The notes beneath the pieces were generated by a model. It was not told where the DNA came from, made no database searches, and worked only from the letters and a program-made list of their open reading frames with translations. Below are positions 13,318-26,653 of a DNA stretch of 64,000 bases, in pieces. The position numbers and the translations under genes are program-made. This stretch comes from Psococerastis gibbosa (lineage: Eukaryota; Arthropoda; Insecta; Psocodea; Psocidae): positions 26,521,371-26,585,370 of the forward strand of contig OZ020487.1 of the NCBI GenBank assembly GCA_963971405.1. Direction: 5' to 3'. Numbering within the stretch: the stretch's first letter is position 1; each line of letters opens with the position of its first letter.

Positions 13318-15422
13318 GTGAGAAATTTATCTAATCATAAAACTGCAGGCGCGACGCGCCAGGTCGTTGACCGACCGAATTTTCAAATCGATAACGCTGC
13401 CCCATATTGACCGCGCTCCCGTTGAATGTTCCATAGAGGCCTGTATCTTCTTACTTTAAAACCCCTGGGTCTACACTAAGAAGAGAGCGGGCAACGACCC
13501 GCGCTCTTGTCGTTGTGCTGCTACTTACGTATGATGCGTATTCACTCTCGCTTATGGGTAGCGGGACCGGCGAGGACGTTGAACTCTGCGGCATTTCTCT
13601 GAGTGAGGGAAGGCTTTTACGTGACCTAGGACAACAGAGGTCGTATTGGCCTACAGTTTATTTTCTTAGTAGTTTTCCCTGATAGTTTCTCTAATTAGTA
13701 AGTAGGCCTAACTGATTTAAGAGAATTTATAGCCATTTCAAAGGCTATTTTAAATCAAACCTTCTTAAAGATTTAACTTTTAAGTCCAACCTGAAAACGA
13801 GTGCCGTTCTACAATATTAAATGTAGTATGGCTACTGATACTCATTGTTAACAAAATAACTATGTAAAGTGACAGCAAGTTTTATAATGTTAATAAGGAA
13901 ACTTATCTTATCCTATATATGGCTACTGATGAATGTAAAATTAACTGGTCTTGATATTTTATGCAATATGAACAAAATTAACAATAGATTGCATTAAGAA
14001 TTTTACAATTTAAGATGAGCCAGGCAAATCTATAAAACGTAGCTCACACGCTGTAAATAGGTATACTAACCGGAGATATTGTTAAAACTAAACATTGCAT
14101 CTGGAATTTCTACATGCAATTCTAGTTTTAGACGAGAAAGGTAGTTATAATAACTTTAAGATATGTAAAAACTGCTTTGCGGGACTCTGACCCTCAAGAA
14201 TGAAAGTAGAGGATAAAATTAATTTAAAAAATACAAATGTATTCATAAAATTCGCAGTTTCTTCTTAAATTTTCTAAAAGCTTTTATTAGATTTAAAATT
14301 ATACGGTACCCAACAGGTTCATTGCTTTGGCTATTTAATTAGTTAACTTATTTACGTTTCTAAACCAAAACGGGAGCGTGAAAATAACCGGATTAACCGC
14401 CAAAATCATTATTTTGAGTTATCCCGACTTTTTTATGCCATAATGCATGGCATCATATGACACACTTGCCTTCTATTTACCAACTGCACCTACAATTTTG
14501 CCATTGTCGCTTGGTGCCGTTTTCAGGACATTAGCCATGTCACTTGGATCGGATTTAGGTGATGAAACTAATTCGAATTTTTGGTAATTAGCCTGGTTTT
14601 TATTACCACGCTTTAACTTATGCGTAACTCATTTAGAAGTACATAGGGCTGAAACCAATTGTAATAAAGAATGTAGTTGATATACAGTAGGATAGAGCAT
14701 TGTATACCTAGCTGTTGGCAAGGGTAAAATTAAGCAGTGAAATAAAACCTATATTGTACATTTATATTTTATCTACCCATTTAAGCAACTATGCGATTAC
14801 ATGATTGTGCTGAATATTGTAGTATGTATCTATCAATGCAAAAGCGTTTGAGTTACTATTTCAAATTGACCTACTTGCACATGCATTGTTGCGGAAAATA
14901 TTGTCTGTAATAGAGAGGACTATGCAACCATTAATTCCCCAAATATTTAAGACAAAAATTACTCTGCAGGAACTAAGCATTGTACTGCTCAGTACAGTAG
15001 TAACCTAAATATTTTCTAAAGCCCGAATTAGTATTGTGTATCATGCAAAATGCAAAATTGAAGCCATTCATGGAATAGGTGCTGTTAAAGGGCCACTCTG
15101 AGCCACCGAGACAATCCAAATAATAGTAGTTGAAAGCTTGTCAGTGGCGATAGCCGATAATTATATCTACTTTAGAGGGAAACTAAATTTCTGGCCCATC
15201 TCTATCCATATTACTTTAGATAAATGTAAATGGGAGACCCTATCCTCAAGTATAAAAAAATTTAAATGTCCTCCTGAATTCAATAATTGTCAGTTGAGTT
15301 GCCTTTAGTGCGGTACGTAAATATATTGTATTTTAGAATCTCTAGCATGGCTGTCTCGCTCCCACAATCCTGAAACATCAGAAACGATTATCGAATTAGT
15401 CATTTTCAACATCGATTACATG
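13318..15422. other. Intergenic, no gene seen
   Basis: After a moderately GC-rich part (13340-13620) the sequence is AT-rich, without coding frames or clear repeats. Confidence 0.55.
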
Positions 15423-15455
15423 TTATTTATTATTATTATTATTATTATTATTTAT
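15423..15455. repeat. (TTA)n microsatellite
   Basis: About nine consecutive TTA units. Confidence 0.9.
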
Positions 15456-15620
15456 TTTACTTATTTATTATCAATGTCATTTTTCAAATATACCCTTTAC
15501 TTCCTCAAATGCTATTCTCTAAGTAAATTCTCCATTCCCGATTGATTTTCCAAACCAAAAACTAAGAACCGGTACGAGTTGCCATGTTCTCCTATTTATG
15601 AATTAGGATAGGTACTGTAA

Positions 15621-15746
15621 GCCGGCCGCCATACAAGTTGAATCCAGGGGACCAGAGCAGGTTCAAAGCTGCAGATAACTTGGTCGTGTGCACATTGCTG
15701 GTGGGGAAACATGGTAGGACTTGTCCTGGTCACCTTCGAACTAATG
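15621..15746 (+). repeat. Dispersed repeat family C, 5' part
   Basis: GCCGGCCGCCATACAAGTTG through GTCACCTTCGAACTAAT matches the first two-thirds of the copy at 11034 at about 90% by eye. Confidence 0.6.
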
Positions 15747-16019
15747 TAGTTCTATGGTATATAATTGTCCCACGGGTAAATTTCTGTTGACTCGACTTTC
15801 CCTATCCCACAGCACTAAATCGATTGATGAGACGATTGCATAGTCTAGAACGCGCAGACCAATGTAATACAACTCAGTAATAATGGCAGGGTATGCAATA
15901 TATTGGGACATGAAATATCAATAATTTCTTTAAATAAATATATATTATTCAAAACTCAAGCTTTGCCTGGGAAAGCAACCGGTTTGGTTTTGTTGCTCTA
16001 TTTAACGCCTAAAACATAC

Positions 16020-16450
16020 CTACTGTAAGTTGGAAAGCATCGATGGAAATGTTCCACAGAAAAATTATTTTTTTATTCAATTTCCATGAAAATGAGTTTT
16101 TTTTTGCCTCCAAAACCAAGCTATCAAAGGGCAATCGACCTATTGGGTTTTGTTTACAATAATAACGACTACAATATAATGTGAAATTGAAGAAAATTGT
16201 TCGAGCCGTTTTTGAGAAAACATTTTTTTAAAGCAATTTATCTAGTAAACCCTATAAAATTGAGTTAGCCCAAAATTAATGCTCCCAAAATACGATTTTT
16301 GTAGACCTACATGCAATATTTCTTCAAAATCCACCGAGTAGCCCACAAATCGACGAACAGACAGACATGTCGTAAAAACCACTTTTGGGCTCCTGGGACC
16401 TCAAACCGAGTAAATCCGTTGAAGTCTCGGAATCGAAAATTTTGACCCCA
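16020..16450 (+). repeat. Dispersed repeat family D, copy 2
   Basis: ACAGACAGACATGTCGTAAA, CTCCTGGGACCTCAAACCGA and GTAAATCCGTTGAAGTC match the copy at 5726. Confidence 0.5.
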
Positions 16451-17069
16451 CAAAGCTTTCCTTATACAAACTAACGTATAAATAGGAAAGGAATAAAAAC
16501 CACAGTCTGTAGCAGCATCAATTTACGATGTTTTGGGAGGGTCTTCCTTGCTGTAAACACGAGTTGTAGGGGGCACTAACCTATCCCAATAGCTGTTATA
16601 TTGGGGCCCTTGACGCAGCGCGGTTTAATCTTGTCTTCTAATCGTTTTGTGTCTTGCTGTAACTTTTACTCATCAGCTGAGTTTTGACAGATTTTCAAAG
16701 CTCATAACTTTTAGTTTTTAAAGAAGAAACTGATCGTACGCACGAGGTCACCTTTCAGTGCCTATACGGTCATTCATAGTTTACACAGTATTTTAAAATC
16801 TCTCCCTTGAACATTTACCGTACATACTTAGTCTATTATATATTTTTATATATATTTTCTTATTGTTGGGTCGAAACCGGTTTTTGTTGGCCCTTACTGC
16901 CGTCTTTCTTGTGTCCTCCTGGTGACATCTTTCCTTAGTTCAGGTAGCTGTGGTAGCCCCTGGACTAAATGCTGTTTTTACTTATATTAATCCGGGTATC
17001 ATTCATCGAACTTACAAACTACCATCAGACCTGTAAGTGTTCACATTCTGATATCCCAAATTATAGAAT

Positions 17070-17215
17070 ATAGAAAAAATTGGACTTGGCGGGATTCGAA
17101 CCCACGATCTAATCGTCATAACCGTTGGATTTCAATTATAACGAAGGGGTTACTTCTTCAACCAAAGTCAGTTTAAAGCCAGTTCGTATGACCATGTAAT
17201 ACTGCAACACATTGC
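17070..17215 (-). repeat. tRNA-derived foldback repeat, copy 2
   Basis: TGGACTTGGCGGGATTCGAA is the complement of the tRNA-like 3' end in copy 1. Here the tRNA part is inverted relative to the common tail (GGGGTTACTTCTTCAACCAA, AATACTGCAAC). The anticodon region is shortened. Confidence 0.55.
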
Positions 17216-17603
17216 TAATTGATTTTCTGATGGATGTAAACTTAGAAAATTGCATCAGGCAATATTAAGGACAAAGCTAGTGAAAGTGGGGATGAAAGTA
17301 TAAACAGCAGAATGATCTAGGAGGGAAGTCCCCCTATTGGAAAGGGAAGGTGTAGATTATTGACAATGTTGAGAGTGAGCTGCAATTGCAATAAGGGACG
17401 CTCATCATTGACGTGAGTTAGAAAAAGATATCCGAGCTACAAGAGACGGAAAGGGGGCAGGGACTGAAAGTGCATTTGATGCATTTTCATCATACGATAT
17501 ATATATGCTGCATTTTCTACTCATAGCTCTGTGTTTGTTATCAATTATTTTATATAATAGCACATATACCCATTAATTAAATGTCTTTCGTGTTAGGGCC
17601 TGG

Positions 17604-17690
17604 TCAATTCCGAATTAGTCGTGTAACTTTACTATGTTCCCCAAGTGGTTTGGAATCCACTATAATCAGGAGGTCCACCGTGACAGTCAA
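17604..17690 (+). repeat. Dispersed repeat family C, 3' part
   Basis: CCGAATTAGTCGTGT and CCCCAAGTGGTTTGGAATCC, then CACTATAATCAGGAGGTCCA, match the end of the copy at 11034. Confidence 0.55.
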
Positions 17691-18202
17691 CTCCCCTTCT
17701 CCATAGTGAAGGAGCCTGCCCTTCGGGTGCCCCAAGCTGAGAAACGGACTCACTCTCCCACCAGGCTGACAGGGTTGTTTAAAGCAGAAATACTGAAAGC
17801 AGGCTTTGGAAAACAAACATGAATTAAATTTCTAGTTTCTATGTATACCGTAAAACTCACTATCATCACTGCTTCGTAAAAGGCTATATTAGAAGAAAAA
17901 TATCAGTTTCCCCTCAGGATCTCTAGAAAATAGGTATTTTTTTTTGACAATTGGCATACCTATAGTATGAATATTCTTATCATTATATTATTTACATTGC
18001 GTTATTATATTTTTTAGGCCTAAAGACTAAAGACAAACATTTTTCTCATCACCTTAAGGGTCTTAATTAAATGTAATTTGGAAATCTAGAGTAATAAATT
18101 CACGGTGTCGAAAGTCACGGAAATAAAAGGAAGGAAGATAGATACGTTCGAAAAAAGTTAAAATACACAGATTTGCTCAAATAAATTATTGTACTATATG
18201 TA

Positions 18203-18298
18203 TGCTTCGGAGGGCATGTAAAGCAGGCGGTCCGAGTTGAGTGTAAGAGAGGGCTTTATAGCCCTAACACCGCTAGGTTGGCTTAGTAATGGAACAAA
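18203..18298 (+). repeat. tRNA-derived SINE, 3' body only
   Basis: GCTTCGGAGGGCATGTAAAG through CCGCTAGGTTGGCTTAGTAA matches the 3' half of the full copies. The tRNA-like head is missing. Confidence 0.7.
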
Positions 18299-18984
18299 GT
18301 CAATATTTTTTTATTTGTGTATAATGACAATATAATTATGATTCATTTGTATTATATGATGGTTTCCTATGCCCAATATTACAATAGATTCGTTCAGTTG
18401 TGAAATTTGAGATAGGGTAACTAAAATATTTAAGAATTAATTTAAAAAATAATTATTCCGTCAGCATTTTATTTGGGTAGTGCAATATTCAGCCATTTTT
18501 TGTAATAATCCATATTGACAATCTTAATCGAACAGCAAATAATAAGGGTTATGAACATAATTTAGGTTCAATATCGTTCTCAGATTCAGAAACTCTCGGT
18601 AGGCTTATAATTCTCGGGAGACTGAGAGTACAGGGCAACGCACTGACAGCTGTGAGTCTCACCGTACGTAAGACATGCACGCTCCTTCATTTCACAACAG
18701 CGAAACAGTCTACTTAGGGTGCGTGAAATTTTCGGAAAGCTTTCCCGTTTTGAGCTTATGGAGGAGCCGGCAAAAGGGGTGCAATGTACCAACCCTATCA
18801 CTATATTCTGTGTTGACTATGGTCAGTGACTCGAGTGTCTCCTACATTTTCAGTTTAGTTTTCTGCCTAAAGTATCTTTTAAAATAGTGATTGTATTCAC
18901 AAGTTATTCACAAGGTGTGTGCCTATTTTTTTAAAAATATTGCTGTAGGCAGCCCCCACCCCTCTCTCCCTCCTTCCTTATCTG

Positions 18985-18997
18985 AGGTCAATGAACC
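18985..18997. promoter_or_regulatory. Ecdysone response element candidate (EcR/USP palindrome)
   Basis: AGGTCAATGAACC fits the published-type EcR/USP consensus (purine-G-G/T-TCA-N-TGA-A/C-C-pyrimidine) at every position. It lies about 8.2 kb upstream of the candidate first coding exon of Blimp-1, a known ecdysone-responsive gene in flies. By base probability such a match is expected about 0.06 times in 64 kb. Function is inferred. Confidence 0.45.
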
Positions 18998-18998
18998 T

Positions 18999-21078
18999 TC
19001 GTTTACTGTACCCGGCTGTTTCATTATTTATAATTTTCATCTCGCATTTTGGAACGTTCTGAGCTGATTATGATAATGCATTCGATATTATTATGGTTTG
19101 TTTGAAAAGCGACAATGAAGAATGACGGTAAAAGTGTCTTTGCAATATAATCGAAATTAAAAACACACTAAAAATGTCTACTGGAAAAGGGGCAGAAATG
19201 TGAAAGTACTAGGCTAATTATAATACAAAATTTAATTCTGAGGTCGTTGACGCGATACAGTTAAAATCAACTGCACTTATGCCTGTCATGCTTGCATAAC
19301 TTACATTAGGTACCGCGCAATTAAATTTTGAATCGCGTTTAGTTGTAACGACTAATAATAATTTAATTAATAAAAATCTAAATAAAAAGGGTATTACAAT
19401 TTTTAACTTCTACTGTACATACTCAGCACAACGGAAATGAATACAATTAAAGCTGATCTCTAACTAAAAAAGTCAATGAAATGAGTGGTTAGATTCAAAA
19501 GCACCTAGTATTTATTAATTTTTACATTTTTGATGAAAACTGAAAATCCGGTCATATTACGAAAATATTTAATTGTGGCCTACCAAATTACCTTAATCAA
19601 AGTAGGACACGTTAGGTAGGTACGATGTGTATTTAACTTTATTAGTTAATATTAGTCGAATTTTCTGCCATTTAACTGACTTTTTTCTTTTTTAAGAATT
19701 AATAGCTGAAGTTTTTTTCTTCTTCATCGATCTAGATAAGTGACAAACTTTGAGTCGACGCAAAAAATTGGCTCAGTCATAAAAATGTTTAATACATAAA
19801 TTTATTTTTATTTTCCTGTGTCTGGTTTTATTATTCGATTACCATTTTAATTTTTTTTTATTCCACCAATTGCACAAATTTGTCCCTTTGTGACCGAAAG
19901 TCAGCCATTACTGAGTTCACCGAGTAACCTAGTTTCACCAAAAACTTTTCCTAGTAACCTATATTCTTTTCTATTCTATTATTTCTCTTTTAAAAATATT
20001 CTTACATAAGCCTATTATTATTATTATTTCTCTTTTGTTATTATTTTCCCATCTTATTTTTTTTTACCCTTAAGGGAAACCATTTTGAATTAAACCTTAC
20101 TTACTGATGTTAGTTCTGCTGACAGTCGTTGTTAGTCACTGAGTTGCTCTGTTTGAGGAAAGTTCTTAGTGCTGACGGGACCATTTTCGTGACTATTATT
20201 TATAACTTTTAATTTTTGAAATCGAATACCTCGGAACTAAAGTTTTAAGAATTCGGGTAGCAGTATATCGGGGGTAAAATATTTCAATTGCATTTTACTT
20301 ATTTTTATTAATTTAATTAACAAATTACTCTCAAGGCCACTTGAGCCCCATTTTAACTTGCGACCGTGCGGGTAAGTAGACATTTTGAAACTGATTATGA
20401 AAATTATTCTGTTGTAAGATTACTGCACAATATTTCGCCCGCAGATGGAATTAGCAACTGAGGTTAATTTAAGCTATATTGTTGTTGTTTTTTTGTTAAA
20501 TCATAGGATACCTAGGCAATGAACCATATACAGTAGTACGACTATCTTACGGCTTGAATAAATATAATTTTATTAATTCCAAAGCATAATTACCGCACAG
20601 TGAATTATTAAGGAATGCAAAAGAGAGAAAATGTATTTCCAAAAAATGTACAGTATAAGTTAAACGTTACAATGAAAGGATCTTGACGGAACTATAGTGG
20701 GTAATATTACATACGGTACCAGGGACGGATCCTTGGGATCCTTCTCCACGAGAGAAAAAGTTTATACTAGATAGAATGGACTTTTGAAGGAAATTAAGAA
20801 AAATTATTACTCAAGTAAAAGAAAAGGGATATTTTTACGGCCACCGCCCCCCCCCCCCCGAAAACGTTTTCTGAAACCGTGCCTATACGGTACAAGACAT
20901 ATCCACCCCATCCAAAGCCTTGAAGCCATGTGTGGCGGGGTTGGCCCGGAACAATATTTTTCATTAATAGTATGATTTATGCTGTGTGAGATGGCAATAA
21001 GAATTAATAAGTTCATTATTTCTGACAAATTATGTTAATTATTAAGTAAGAAAGAAAATAATTAAAAATAGGGAAAAG
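18999..21078. other. Intergenic, no gene seen
   Basis: Strongly AT-rich, with ATT-rich simple sequence at about 19840-20060 and a C run at 20849. No coding signal. Confidence 0.6.
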
Positions 21079-21256
21079 GTCCTGTAGAGTAGTGGTACTG
21101 ACCCCGACTTTCACCCGAAAGGTTGTTGGTTTGAGTCCCACACTGGCTACGTTTTCTGGCCTTGCTTCGGAGGGCATGTAAAGCAGGCGGTCCCGGGTCA
21201 TCCTGGTTGAGTGTAAGAGAGGGCTTAACAGCCCTAACTCCGCTAGGTTGGCTTAC
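21079..21256 (+). repeat. tRNA-derived SINE, full copy A
   Basis: An A-box-like TAGAGTAGTGG and a B-box-like GGTTTGAGTCC lie about 45 bp apart. They are followed by a shared body, TGCTTCGGAGGGCATGTAAA and GAGTGTAAGAGAGGGCT, ending CCGCTAGGTTGGCTT. Confidence 0.75.
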
Positions 21257-22857
21257 AACAAGATACTTGTATTAACAAGGTAGGTACCGGTAAGATCGAT
21301 GGGACTGTTCCGCAGACTTAAATTTCAACTACTATACGTATAAGTCATACAATAAGACAATTTATTCCTTTTTACCACTGCTAGCATAGCTCATATATAC
21401 TGTATATATGTATAAATTTTTTTGTGGGTGGTTTCTAATGAACTTAATGTTCAGGGGCGCCAAATTGGGCATAATATAGTCAACATGCATGTTAGTATGT
21501 ACCCAACAAAAACATTTCAAACTAAAACTAATTATACATTTTTTAAAATAAAAAATAAAATAATAGCAAATAGGCCTACTGTAATTATTTGGATTTCATC
21601 GTGGAATGGGGGATCAGTGTTATATACATAGGTGTATAGACAGCAGACTACCGTCTGCAGTAACATTGGTTTATAAGCCTTTTTAACAATTCCTCTATCG
21701 TTGCCACATGTGACAGGTCTTTCTCTAAATGAAAATTAATAATTAAGAAAAAAAAAACTAACGACAATGTCTCAAGAGAGCTCTCTTTTAACCAGGGGTG
21801 CCAGGCGACCACTTAAAACCCCGCGCTGCAGTAGAAAATTCGTAAGATCCCACTATATTTCAGGCCTATTTTTCAAAAATGTTCTCCCGGGGGAGTCTAT
21901 GAGGTGATACGGTTTTTTAAAATGCATGTTCAGCTATGGCAGTTCAGACTCATTGACTGCATTGTTGCTTCTGATCTTATTTAAATTTAAATAAGAAACC
22001 TGTGTTATTCCGATGAATTGTGGGTGTTCGGGAAGCTCCCCCTTATTATTAACTAAAAGAGAAGATTATGAAGGCTAATTATATTTAAATTATTTAAATT
22101 GGTCGTGACAATTTTGAAATGATGGCAAGTGACGTCTCATTGATTTGCCAGTTTCATATGCCCATTATTTTCGACTTTAACTTCAACAATACGAATTAGT
22201 GGTGTAAAGTCTAATGACGTAATTAGAAGCCCACAACGTTTGTGAACCATTGAAAAAATGGTAATTTCTATTCAATTTCTAAGCAATATTCGGCACATTT
22301 GCCAAAAAAAATTACAGAAATAGAGTATAATTAATTAACGACTTTTAAATTACGAAAATTTACGATGACGAACCATTAGTTATGAAGACTGAAAGACAGA
22401 ATAAATCTAACACATGATTCAGTTTTTTCTGAATTTTCCATGATATAATTCAGCGTTGCACCGTTAGATGGAATCCCTTCCTCAATTTAATTCCCTTCTT
22501 AGTAGTTAGTACCATTGCTTAGGATTTGGCATAGGAATAGGTAGGCTCGACCCATAGCTTCTGGAATGGCTCTACGCAACAATAACCTTGTTATGATGCT
22601 TAACATGTTCAGGTAAAAAATGCAGAATAGAAGCACCTATACTAGAACAGTTTACCATATATACTGATACGCTGTACTTATATCGGGAATACGAGTAGGC
22701 TATGTAACACGTTCGAATTTCATTGTTATGATTTTTTGATATGGTTTGGGTTTCTTTAAATGCCTTGGCCGATTTGATGGAAATCGATTATTTTGCCACC
22801 ATTTCAATAGCTCATTTAACTCTGATCTTCCTATTTTAGGGGTTCACACTATAATAA

Positions 22858-23246
22858 GGCGCCCATTCCATTGACCGGCTAGGGCTATTTCCAAAAACGG
22901 TGACGTGGTAGCAGACATTCAAGACTTAGGTAGCGTTTCCACCGACCTCGCATTGCAGATTGCAAATGACATTGACGGAAATGTTTGTTTTTCTTTTTAT
23001 AGAAATCTTTTAAAATGTTTGTAATTAACATAACTTATCCCATGAAGCCATTTTTTAATTTTAGTTTGTTTGTTCGTGATTTTACTGTATGATCATTGAT
23101 CAATTTCAACTATGGCATAGAGGAAAATAAACATTTCCGTCAATTCTGCAATGCGAGGTCGGTGGAAACGCCCCCTATGTCTTGAATGTCTGCTACCACG
23201 TCACCGTTTTTGGAAATAGCCCTAGCCGGTCAATGGAATGGGCACC
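22858..23246. mobile_element. Large PIF/Harbinger-type MITE, copy 2
   Basis: The ends GGCGCCCATTCCATTGACC and its near-complement are flanked by TAA on both sides (22855-22857, 23247-23249). The internal sequence is as in copy 1. Confidence 0.85.
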
Positions 23247-23513
23247 TAAGTACGTTAAAGTATCCCACCCAGATTTTCACTTATTGTAGAAAGGAAGAAA
23301 GAAAATTTTCTTTCTTTTCCATATGGCCTTTCAGTCCACTCTTACAATTAACCCATTGTAGTGGCCGTATGACATAGTCTGTGCGCCAAGAGTCTCTGGA
23401 ATGGTAGGAGTAGAGAATAAAATTCGATAATATTAGATTCGCATAAAAAGAAATAACGTTTTGAGAAATTATGAGTTTTTGGTGGGTAAAACACGATATT
23501 AGAAGATATAGAA

Positions 23514-23780
23514 AAACCTTAACGTCTTAATCGCTGGACAATAATAAGGTAAGCTCTTGTTGGAGCTTATGGTCCAGTGGTTAAGACGACGCCCCGGATA
23601 GAGATAGATCGTGGGTTCGAATCCCGCCAAGTCCAGGTTTTTCTAAATTCTCCAATTTTTGTTATAATGAGGAGGTTACCACTTCAACCGAAGTTATTTA
23701 AATGTCAGTGTTACATATCATATTATAATACTGCAATATACCCTGTATAAGAAGTTTCACTTCAAAAATTTTTCCTGTAC
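23514..23780 (+). repeat. tRNA-derived foldback repeat, copy 1
   Basis: The segment 23560-23633 looks like a tRNA, with A-box TGGTCCAGTGGTTA, B-box GGTTCGAATCC and 3' end GCCAAGTCCA. Its acceptor stem does not pair well. Just before it, 23524-23550 is a diverged inverted copy of its first half. The tail (GGAGGTTACCACTTCAACCG) is shared with the copy at 17079. Confidence 0.6.
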
Positions 23781-24945
23781 CAACAACTGCGCGATATCAT
23801 AACCTCCTGTTTACATGGCAGTTACTATACCATTGGAGCTATAGTACACCAAAAACACCAAAAACTCATCAGTTTAAATTTAATGATTATGCTCTTACAT
23901 TTTATATGCCCTAAAACATGGCCTGAGTAATTTATGCTCTACCCCAATCATGCTAAATTAATAATGTCACCTTTGCTATTAGCAATTAGCATAATTTAAG
24001 CTCTGGTCGTGCTTATTAGACACATTTAATTCCTTTTGTTCAATTGCATTATTGTCTAAAATTAAAACTGTTCTGGTTACATCGTATTTTATAATATGAC
24101 CATGCATATTTATTTTGGGACTATAATTGACTTGTCTGTCTTCTTAGCCTGCATTGCAATTTATAAATGCATTTTGCTGGCTTCAGTAAGATGGAGGATG
24201 TTTCAAAGCTTTTCAAAAGTGAAAACCGCACTGTTCGAAGCTTTTACTTTTTTTTTCTAACAAGAAGACTCGGTTTCGAAAGTCTTAGTACGTGTTTACT
24301 TCTTTTTGAAATTGGCTGTAAGACACACGGTTTGGATTGGACCCAACTTGAACAAGGTTATTTCTTCCCAATGTTGCTGCCTTCTTGGACGGCACACTTC
24401 TTCACAAGTTGCTTCCTGATTTTAGTCGCCAAGTTGTCCCTGGCCAATTTCTCTGCCAGAAACATAAAAAACTATATTGTTGGCTAACTGCGCTTTAAAG
24501 TAAAGTGGGGCTCAAGGCCAGTGCCCATTATTTTACTCAAACTATATATAGCACTTTGTTATGGAATTTACGTTTCATCCTTAAACTAAACGGCAAAAAA
24601 TTCGGCTGGTTTACTGAATTAGCACAATAAATTGCATGCCTGTTTCTTTGCCTACATTACTTGCTAGACCTATTTTACAAAAATTGACTAGCAGCTCTAC
24701 AACTTATGTTATACGCAAAAATGTAAAGTACAATACAGTACCTAGACTCGTAACGTAGGGCCTACTTGCCTAAATCACACTTACGCATGCTACATTGAGT
24801 CAATGGTAAAGCGTGTCTCAGGGTGTCCATTGTAACCGGTGTAGGTTGACATTGAGGATTTATACCAGGTTTCTGGCGGCCAAAAATTCTTGCGGAAATA
24901 ATACCAATAAAACCCATGAGATCGTGGTCAGGACAAGGTTCATTA

Positions 24946-25107
24946 GGCGCCCATTCCACATACGTCAATCGTCAATGAAAAATTGAAAAATGATTTCAAA
25001 ATGACGTAAATTGACGTGGTAGCAGAATTTTTAGTATGTCTTTAATGTCTGCTAAAACGTCATTTTTCAATTTTTCATTGACGATTGACGTATGTGGAAT
25101 GGGCGCC
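24946..25107. mobile_element. Short PIF/Harbinger-type MITE (162 bp)
   Basis: It is nearly palindromic, with GGCGCCCATTCCACATACGT at the left end and its complement at the right, and is flanked by TTA on both sides. It shares termini and the GACGTGGTAGCAGA core with the 390-bp family but has different arms. Confidence 0.8.
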
Positions 25108-25110
25108 TTA

Positions 25111-26653
25111 AGTAAGCCTACGTCCATAAAACCCCATCCTTCAAATATAATAATTCTTCTTCAGCTTCTTCGGCTGGTACTCCCATGCGCCGAAGGAATA
25201 TATTTATAAATATAATCAATTATACCCTTATATAATTATATAATAATACGGTACCTACTAGTGCATTGTAACGGTTTATTAAGTAAACTAACATACGTAT
25301 ACTATGCATATACCTATACATATATTGTCTTTTTGCTCCAAAATCTGATAAAATGCAATCGACTTAATAAAATATTTAGAAGACCTTGAATGCATTCGCC
25401 CTATATCCGCCCACGTGTCAGCAGTTAACGCCAATCTCATGCATGCATTTCTCGCATGGCTTCAACAAAAATATCGTCAAGTTCACAGATTCAAAAGACC
25501 ATATACTCCCATGTAAAACTTGTGAAAGAAACTTTCATCTCATGGTATTTGGCTGTTTTCCGCAACTAGTGAAATGAGTGTGCCGTGTTTATGTATCTGA
25601 CGCTGTGACTGATGAAGCGCCTACTGATACGTGTATACCATCTGCGATCCCCAAATTGGCAAACTGCCCATTATCTTTCTTAGAGCTCCCCGATTCTACA
25701 TGCAGCCGATACCGTGCCACACATTATTTGATCTCAGCAGTTGCTATAGGTTGTGGCCTGTGGGGTCTGCTGGAGTTTTCTATATATAGGAAACCAGGGC
25801 CAGGGAAATGTTATGAATTTCTGGTGCCACTTGTCATGCCAAACAAGATATCTTATCGTGGCTACAGGGCGTGGCTTGATTTAAAAAAGAACGATTCATT
25901 GCACACAAATAATTTAATTGTAGACTATCTATCCGAATAACCTCTTCAGTCGCCTATATGTAGGTAATACCTGTGTTGAGTTACGACAGGTTTCCGATTG
26001 GTTGAAAGAAAACATGTTAATTAGCCGAAGCTCTGATTGTTTGAAGATGACGCATGGCTGATGGCACTTGAAAAATATGGTTGGTGGTAGTGAATGTCCC
26101 TTCTTTTCTCTGTAGAACTCTGGGGTCTCTTAAGCTCGCCCTTCACGGTCATTTAAGTAGTCCTACAAAATATCTAGCTCTCAGACAATAACATAAATGG
26201 CACATTCAACCCTGTTTACGGCATTTCGTATGTCGACGCCGCCTCTCTCCTGCAGTTGCGGGCTTTAAAGTAAAAAACAGAATGCGCCCAATAGGAGCAG
26301 AATTAAGGATTCATTCGGATCGCTGATCGCTGAAGAGGATAAGCTAATAATGCCGGATTTTCTGACAAAATATGAACAATACGCTCAATGGAAAGCAAAA
26401 CCTGATATTTTGCGCAATAATCTAAAAATCTCTGGAAATAATCAATTCAAAACTTCTGAGTTATGGGTTATGGGAAAATTATTATTGTAGCTCCTTTAGT
26501 GAGTCGATAGTTCATTCTGGCAAAGGCTCGGATCCTAGCCTATATCTAATAAGTTTTTCAAAAAGTTCTGCAGCTTTTGAAAGTCAGCGTAGGCTACCCT
26601 TTTTGGCTTTTCAGTTGTATCCGTGCAAAAAACGAGTGGTAGTGGCACCATTA
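25111..26653. other. Intergenic; one 120-codon open frame of unknown meaning
   Basis: An open frame at 25578-25940 (+) is the longest in the first 29 kb. It shows no family motif and has no strong start context, so I do not call it a gene. Confidence 0.5.

Noticed and set aside
23560..23633. Functional tRNA gene
   Set aside because: Box sequences are present but the acceptor stem has several mismatches and the sequence belongs to a repeat with a shared tail.
24167..24487. 106-codon open frame on the + strand; the opposite strand reads KLARDNLATKIRKQL
   Set aside because: Neither strand matches a family I know. The minus-strand reading is broken by stops.
25578..25940. 120-codon open frame on the + strand
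   Set aside because: No recognisable motif, no splice or start evidence, and length within chance for this much sequence.
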